Notes under the pieces: generated by a model
What the model saw: the letters and a program-made list of their open reading frames with translations, nothing else
Databases searched by the model: none
Told to the model about the DNA's origin: nothing
Assembly: GCA_022393335.1 (NCBI GenBank)
Contig: JAJEKB010021607.1
Coordinates: 1,116,153-1,180,152, forward strand
Length of the DNA: 64,000 nucleotides
Direction: 5' to 3'
Source of the DNA: Macrotrachela quadricornifera
Lineage: Eukaryota > Rotifera > Eurotatoria > Philodinida > Philodinidae
Made by a program: the position numbers and the translations under genes
Shown here: positions 57,578-64,000 of the stretch, in pieces
Layout: each line of letters opens with the position of its first letter
How positions within the stretch are numbered: the stretch's first letter is position 1

Positions 57578-60500
57578 GAGTTTTTATTTTCTAGAATAAC
57601 AATAAATATAACTTATTTTTTCAACACTTTTTTATCTGAAAATTTATTTTCTCTTCATATATTGTGTTAAAAAGAGAAAGAAAATATAAAAAGACTTATA
57701 TATATGCAGACATACACTAGAAACAAAAAATCATATAGATGAGAGCAAATTATTATAATAGTAGATAATACAATAATAAATTATTCATTTCAATTTTTAT
57801 GAGATACATTTTTTTCTCGGAATAATGTAGAATTTCTGATGATATATTTACTTATCTAAAGAGATAATATTATTTTGATATAGAAAAGAAAAAGACTCAA
57901 GAATAAATATAACGAAAGCAATCAACAATGATTACATTCAGTTATTAGCATTATATAAAAGGATCTAAACAACAAATCATTGTCTTATTTTTCTTCTCAT
58001 TATATTATATTTATATAATGTAGATTTTGATAGTCTGCAATTCGGTGTTTACTGTGGAAATAATAAAGAGAATCATGATAGGGAATAATCTCATAAAAAG
58101 AAAAGATCCATATGTATATGTTATAGAATAAGAACGAATGAATATTTCCATATGATGACATACGATAGAAAGGAGAAAATTCAATGTCATACACACGACA
58201 TCGAATGGAAAAAGATCAATAAATCGCGTATTGGAAGAATCCCAACATATAGAAATAAAAAAAATTATTATTAAATTAATACTGACATAATTTATCACAT
58301 GTCAACATAAAATAAATGCAGAAAAATCAAAAACATTAAATTTTATCTTTGCTCTTATTTATATTCAAATTTTTTCTAGATAAAAATTTTTATTAAATAT
58401 TTAATTTACTATTGAAAAACTTTATTAACTATCTATAACTATAGATAAAACTAAAAGAATTAGTTTTAATCTATACAACGAATAATACAAAAGTTTAATA
58501 TTAATCTGATTTATATTTTTACATTGCACATAAATATTCTAAATATTTTATTTTTCTTTCGTTTGAAAAATGATACTCTTAATTACATATTCATATATTT
58601 ATTCAAATCATATTTAATTTCGATCTGTACGTATAATAAGACATAAAAGAAACATTATGATTTTGTATTGGAATTTTTAATGAATGTGTTTTACAAAAAC
58701 AAACCTCTTAGTATTCAATGTATCTGTTTTCTACTTTAAACTTTGTTAAGTTGAATCTTTTATCTAAAAGATCTTATTTAAAATTCTCTACAGAATAGTA
58801 TTATTGATTGAATGAGAAACTATATTATGTTCTAAAATTATAATGATCTTATATCCTAGATAGAATTAATATTAAATCTTAGGAAAATCTGTTCTAATTT
58901 ACGAAGTGAAAATCATGCAAAAATACTATTTTTGAAAGTTTTCATAAGATTTTTTCTTAATCAATAAAAACATAGTTTCTCAATCGATTAAACATATCTA
59001 AATAAAAGATTCAATTGAAATAATTCAAAATGATAAAAACAAATACACAAAATATTAAGTGAAACTTTTTCGAAACATTCATTACGAAATTGAAAGATAT
59101 AACACCGTAGTATTTCTTATTTTGCGTCCAGAACCAAAGTAAATATAATTTTAATAAATATATATTTAAGGATATCGACTTTCGAATAGAAAGAAAAATA
59201 AAACTTCTAAAGATTATTTACTTGCTGTATGAAAATAAAAATTTAATAATTATAAAATTTTTGTACCATCTCTTATAAAAACACATTTAAGTAAGAAAAT
59301 TCGTTCTTTTTATTATTATTCTAAATGTTTAATATAGATAAAGTAGCCAAACGTCGAAAAATATTAAAAAAATAAACGAAAATTACATCGATTGATTAAA
59401 ATAACAAAAGTTAATGGTAAAATTAATTATATTGGAAGGAGTAAAAAATAAGAAATTACCAAACGGAACTTGACAGTCATATATAATGTTATTATTTCAC
59501 TTGAGAGTTAATAAATCCAAATTATCAAACGACTAGTCGACATTTTGAGACTTGGGAACCAATGGTAATCAAGATTGAGGAATGAAAAGCACAAGACCAT
59601 ATATCAAAAGATGCTTAGTTGACAATTCCATTAGGGAAAGAATAGTAATTTATTAAAAAATTTTCAATAGATGCGTCACAAAATGAAATAAATATGAAAA
59701 GAATCAGATTTAACAAGATTTTTATTTAAATTCGTTAGATAAAAGGTTTTTTAAAAATGATAAAATTAATTGTGCCATCAGTGTCAATCATGCATGTAGA
59801 TTAAAGCTCAGTTTTGTTACGTTATTGTAATTAAAAGTTGGATCTCAACAAAGAAAATGACATTAAACACATTTTTACGTTCATAAATGATAATCATATT
59901 TTCAAATTTTTTTAAAAATTTCAACACATGTCAAAGAGATATCTCACTCATTCAATTTAAGGCCTTCCCTCCTTTAAAAATCAATCTCAGCCTAGATATG
60001 TTCAGATGGGCTGAAATTTGGAGCACATGTTGAAATTAAAATGAGGAGGTTGTGTTAAAATTTTCAGCTCGATACTATGACGTTTGACAGAAATGTGAAC
60101 CAAATAAGGGTAAAAAAATAGCTCATGTTGTGAGATTCTCGTTCTATTTTTATTAATAAGCTTCAACTTCCATTTATAACAGAAGTTAAATTAATAATTG
60201 TTAATTCCTAATATTTGCACTTAAATTTAAGGACGTGAAGTTCATTTATGATTAGCCATAACTGACTAGTTGATTTTACTATCAACTTTATATAACAATG
60301 ATACTAACAAAAGAGAAAAGAAATATATAAATATAAAACTATAGACGGCAGGATATAACAATAATGAACGCGGGGATTGAATCTGCTTTACAAAATAAGA
60401 GCTCACCATAAACAGCTTACCTTATCTGGCTGTTGAAAGATTGGAATAAATAATCAATGGGTCTAATAACCAAAAATGAGTTTTATTTGTTAACTAATAA

Positions 60501-60673
60501 TAATAATAATAATAATAAAGAGAAAACGATGATGATAGATGAAAGAAAAGAAAAACAATAATGAATAATATAATAAACAAAACTCAGTCAGCCATGACCA
60601 AACATCAAAGAAGCCGACCTCAGAGAGGAACAAAGATAAAAAATCTTTCAGCGCAATCCCTGGGGGATTAAAA
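57578..60673. other. intergenic, no gene seen
   Basis: Over 3 kb of very AT-rich sequence with no supported gene. A TAA/ATA trinucleotide microsatellite (AATAATAATAATAATAATAA) sits at 60496-60520. A block at 59960-60110 (AGCCTAGATATGTTCAGATG, then GAAATTTGGAGCACATG) looks like an old repeat, but no second copy was found here. Confidence 0.55.
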
Positions 60674-60674
60674 A

Positions 60675-61280
60675 TGTGAAACACGATGCACTCATTGTTG
60701 GTAATTCTCTAAAAATTGGTCTTTTATGTATAACTGGGCATGCTTCCGCATTATTCCTGACTTTAGATCATAGAACGTCAATGAGAAGATACTCCATTGA
60801 CATTTTAACTAGACTTGAGTTATACATGATCCCTAATAGTATCCTGAAGCTATCTGTCACAAATATGTGATGGCTTTAGACCGCGTTGCTCACTCTCTAT
60901 GATGAGCTCAACATCCTGCCTCTAACTAATAATTAATCAGTTAGACGCGAATTAATGAATTAGCTTAGGTGTTGTTCACGATCTACAACAGGTATTTAAT
61001 TAATTAAACAGCTATTGCTTAACTAGACACAAATTGATTAATTACATACGAATTAATTAGTTAAAAACCAATCAATTAATTAATTGATACATTAAGATGT
61101 AGGTCACGGTTTGAGATGGTACTCTTGCCTGCCGGCCATGGTCTATAATGTCTGTCACGTCTGTGACGCTTCGTTGCTAAGGATGTCTGTCACGTCTGTG
61201 GGGAGGGAGGGGCCAGCGGGGGTTAGTGCAAATTTCTACCTTTAAACACTTCAGCACTCTCTTTTAGATCGTGTTTCACA
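60675..61280. mobile_element. possible small element with 13-bp terminal inverted repeats
   Basis: TGTGAAACACGAT (60675-60687) is exactly mirrored by ATCGTGTTTCACA (61268-61280). The interval includes the repeat shared with 8325-8505, an ATTAATTAA-rich cryptic repeat (60925-61085) and a duplicated ATGTCTGTCACGTCTGTG (61149 and 61184). No target duplication was recognised. Confidence 0.4.
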
Positions 61281-62872
61281 AGAATAATGATAATCAGAGT
61301 AGCTAGTGTCAATGAGCACCATCTATTGATGCTAACACATGTCATCTTCAAGAAATCTCTGTAGGCCTTCATTATATATAAATATAATTTTTTTTGTTTG
61401 AAAACTTGTCTTTCGGGCTAGTTTTTAAGCGAGGAAATGGATGACAAGATTAATGATTCAGAAATTCCCAAAAAATTATGCTTTTTTCTATAGAGATGAC
61501 TTCTTATATTATATAAAAAATGGCTTATTTAAAAAAAAGGGACCATGAGGTAGGTTGGCCTCAAATACGAGATTTCAAAGAAGAAAAAAATCTCTTGATT
61601 TATATAGTACCGTGATGGAATGGAGTTGGATAAACTCTGTCGGGATCATATTCTAAGAAAAAATGAAGAAGATTTCTCATTTAAAAGAAAAGCCTGTTTT
61701 AAGAGTAGTACATCGCGAAAATTATCAAAAATCTTACAAAAAACGACGTATCGAAAGGAAATTCATATTGTTTCTGAAAGATCTGAAGATGGATTATCTT
61801 CTCATGCGCTTCTATCAATTTCGATATTTCTGACAAAAATTGACTCTTGAGGAGATACGAAGGGCTAAAAGAAAGAGTTAACATTCATATAATGACCATT
61901 TTTTCTTATTGAACCAATATTGATTATCAAATAACAGAAAATACTGTCTTTTCTAGCAATAGAAGAATTTGTTTCTATTTGACGTAGAACTGATACATCA
62001 GGTAATTTAAAGCAAATCTTGCACGAAAAATTTTGTGTCAGAAAGGATGAAGATCGTCATAATAGTCATGAAAAAGAAATAATGTATTGCTCTTTAATCT
62101 TTATTGCGCGTTCTATCAACATAGAAATATTGTGTACAATGATATCTATTATGATCTCAACCAGTGATGTTGCTACAAATTGTCTAGTAATGAGCCATGT
62201 CTCATTCAAACTATTTTGATGATTGAGCAACAAAAAAAAATTTAACACATTTCAGGCGATATGACCCACCTATCAACTATCCTATATTTTAAGATCTTCT
62301 ATTAAAAAGTGCTTTCTTCTACTTTTTCCATAGACAGGAGGTTAAATGTAATGTGTGCCCGGCTCTGTCTTCAGTATTTTTTCAGTCCTTTATACTATCA
62401 TATGATGTTCGTTCTTAAAACATTCAAGACAAAAGAATTTATCATAGTCATAACAGAAAGATTTTACTTTCTTTGCTGTAACATCCTCCGCTTTGGTTGA
62501 TTATTGTTTCTTTCCTTTCTCATAGGAACTACATACATTCTTTTTTCGCTTCGAGCTCCTCTTTCTTATCTCGTAGATAATGTATACTCTACATTAAAAA
62601 AATAAAAACAGAACGTGCGTCATACTACAGCTCAACGCAATATACGATTTATTATCTAATACTACGAAAAAAAAGAGAATACAAGTATTGGTTCACTTCA
62701 AATATGTCACGTGCTGTTTTCTCTCCAAACATTACATTGAATTAAAGTACAGTTTCTATTTACTATATTTTTTAACTAATCCATTTATTCATTAAACACT
62801 CACTAATATGTCTGTAATGGCGTTCCTATTCTCTATTAACATTTCTTGTAGACAACAATCAACTTTTGAAAA
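61281..62872. other. intergenic, no gene seen
   Basis: Only short frames without motifs, such as 61620-61850, which is basic and Ser/Lys-rich. None has splice partners or recognisable similarity. Confidence 0.5.
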
Positions 62873-62874
62873 TA

Positions 62875-63689
62875 CCGTCAAGTCCGCTTATAAGAGTGCG
62901 ATCGGAGTTTTTTAAAACAGGCTCTTATATCCGGATCGCTCCTTTATCCGAAGTATATGTAAAACTGCGCAAACATTGATTCTTGTCAACATTTATTAAG
63001 TAGTACATAGACATACATAAATTTACTCAAAGAAATCCGTGATTTTACTTTGAGTACGATTAATTAAAGCGTTTTTCTATCGTGTCTTCCATATCATAAT
63101 ACGAATTATACTCTATAATATTCTCTTCCAAATACTTGCGAATCATCGAAAGACACATCAGCGCATCGTTATGAGAGACACCTGGTACCAGCTCATCAAC
63201 AATTCCAGCTTCTTCTTCGTATTGCCGTATCTTCTTCACTATAGAGTAGCTGATGGTAAAATCTTTAGTCACTTCCTCTGCTTTTTCCGATTCTAGTACT
63301 TCCAAGATTTCCAATTTTTGCTCAATAGATATTGTGTAACGTTTTCCACTGGGAGATGCCATTCTCTCAAAAATAAAGATTCAACGAAAAATAAGGAAAA
63401 AACCATGGAATGGAAAATCACACAGATGATCAACATGAAAAAAAATCCAACGTAAAATAACATGAAAGAAAGAAGACCGAAAGAAAGGAAAAGTTCATCA
63501 CATATATATGACAGAGAAGGAAAAGTTCTTCGCGACTGACAAATAAGAAAAGAGAAGAAGAATAGCATAAGTGCATATCTGTAATCATCTAGATAAAAAG
63601 GCTCTTTTATACAGACTAAAAGCGCTAAAACATACCTCTTATAAGCGAACCGCTCCTCTATCCGGACCTATTATAAGTGGACTCGACTG
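62875..63689. mobile_element. internally deleted Tigger/pogo element with TA target site
   Basis: The left end CCGTCAAGTCCGCTTATAA (62875) mirrors the right end TTATAAGTGGACTCGACTG (to 63689) with three mismatches, and TCCGGAT/ATCCGGA boxes follow inside both ends. It is flanked by TA on both sides (62873-62874 and 63690-63691), the pogo-type target duplication. At 815 bp it is too short for a full transposase and carries only a fused remnant. Confidence 0.8.
63060..63362 (-). CDS. truncated Tigger/pogo transposase (HTH plus C-terminal tail)
   Basis: A 100-codon open frame inside the 815-bp Tigger-like element. Residues 1-50 (KRYTISIEQKLEILEVLESE, then FTISYSIVKKIRQYE) form the N-terminal CENP-B/pogo-type helix-turn-helix that binds the terminal repeats. 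Residues 66-100 (NDALMCLSMIRKYLEENI) resemble the extreme C-terminal helix of Tigger transposases. The DDE catalytic domain that should lie between is missing, so it cannot transpose alone but might still bind element ends. The deletion kept the reading frame. Confidence 0.65.
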   Translation of the reverse strand: MASPSGKRYTISIEQKLEILEVLESEKAEEVTKDFTISYSIVKKIRQYEEEAGIVDELVPGVSHNDALMCLSMIRKYLEENIIEYNSYYDMEDTIEKRFN

Positions 63690-63808
63690 TATTAATTTCT
63701 TCTTTATCTCATTTTGTATACAGTCAATGTGACATGAATTGTAATCGATTTCATTATTGCATAATAATTTTATTAAAGCAAGTGAAAAAGAATTTTAAAA
63801 AAACATGA

Positions 63809-64000
63809 AAATTAAGAGAACATAAAAAGAGTAATGAAACTGGAAAATGTATATTGCATGTAGATAATAGGAGTAGCAGTGAATTATGTCCATTGTACAC
63901 AAAACTAAATAGAAAATTAGATGTATCAAATAGTTTTGATGGTCTTCATATAGAATGTACTATTGTTATAGAAATAACATACTTTTTGCTTATTCTTTCT
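63809..64000 (+). other. open frame running off the window edge
   Basis: After a TGA at 63806-63808, one plus-strand frame stays open for 64 codons to the end of the window (contains GKCILHVDNRSSSELCPLYT). No start codon precedes it, so if real it would be an internal exon of a gene continuing to the right. Low confidence. Confidence 0.2.

Noticed and set aside
60490..60684. 64-codon minus-strand frame ending in poly-Ile
   Set aside because: The tail is a translated trinucleotide microsatellite; the rest has no recognisable motif.

Overview
The window reads as AT-rich nuclear DNA of a small invertebrate, most likely a bdelloid rotifer. This is an inference from three things: very short GT-AG introns (about 47-120 bp) in every multi-exon gene, rhodopsin-like receptors ending in an S-F-Y-x-Y-x-C-x-S-E-R-F-R tail, and F-box and leucine-rich-repeat proteins built from tiny exons. 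Genes are sparse. Most of the sequence is AT-rich intergenic DNA with many inverted-repeat (foldback) elements and decayed DNA transposons. I see no CRISPR array, rRNA or intact tRNA.

Layout. 0-9.9 kb: mostly empty, with a decayed gene (3.35-3.86 kb, minus), an orphan F-box first exon (5.75 kb) and an 870-bp foldback (7.08-7.95 kb). 9.86-11.31 kb: an array of 28-residue LRRs, one 84-nt exon per repeat, separated by 51-60 bp near-identical introns. 13.63-14.05 kb: a complete two-exon small gene of unknown function. 17.0-23.75 kb: a tandem cluster of paralogous three-exon genes for small single-pass membrane proteins; three are intact, one is a pseudogene, and one survives only as an upstream region. 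24.2-26.2 kb: a multi-exon gene with an in-frame stop in a skippable exon. 26.16-28.23 kb: a decayed hAT-like element with a foldback nested in it. 29.36-30.17 kb: a single-exon seven-transmembrane RTA1-like protein. 30.66-32.98 kb: a 2.3-kb foldback whose empty site is found at 41.6-41.9 kb. 33.4-34.2 kb: a decayed pogo/CENP-B-type transposase. 37.8-38.8 and 45.5-46.5 kb: two paralogous GPCRs inside a segmental duplication; a third orphan 3' exon lies at 56.74 kb. 41.1 kb: a Helitron-type helicase fragment. 47.86-49.54 kb: a five-exon gene that appears to fuse a FAF1-type UAS domain to an F-box/LRR region. 52.7-53.7 kb: a decayed APH-type phosphotransferase. 53.7-54.7 kb: a composite repeat followed by a perfect 65-bp-arm hairpin. 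54.9-55.95 kb: a three-exon transposase-like gene. 57.13-57.58 kb: a CD225/dispanin membrane protein. 62.88-63.69 kb: an internally deleted Tigger/pogo element with TA target duplication.

The genes do not form a pathway. The recurring theme is local duplication followed by decay (membrane-protein cluster, receptors, LRR exons) together with repeated foldback insertion. The most novel candidates are the small membrane-protein cluster and the UAS-F-box chimera. All assignments come from reading the sequence; no database search was run.
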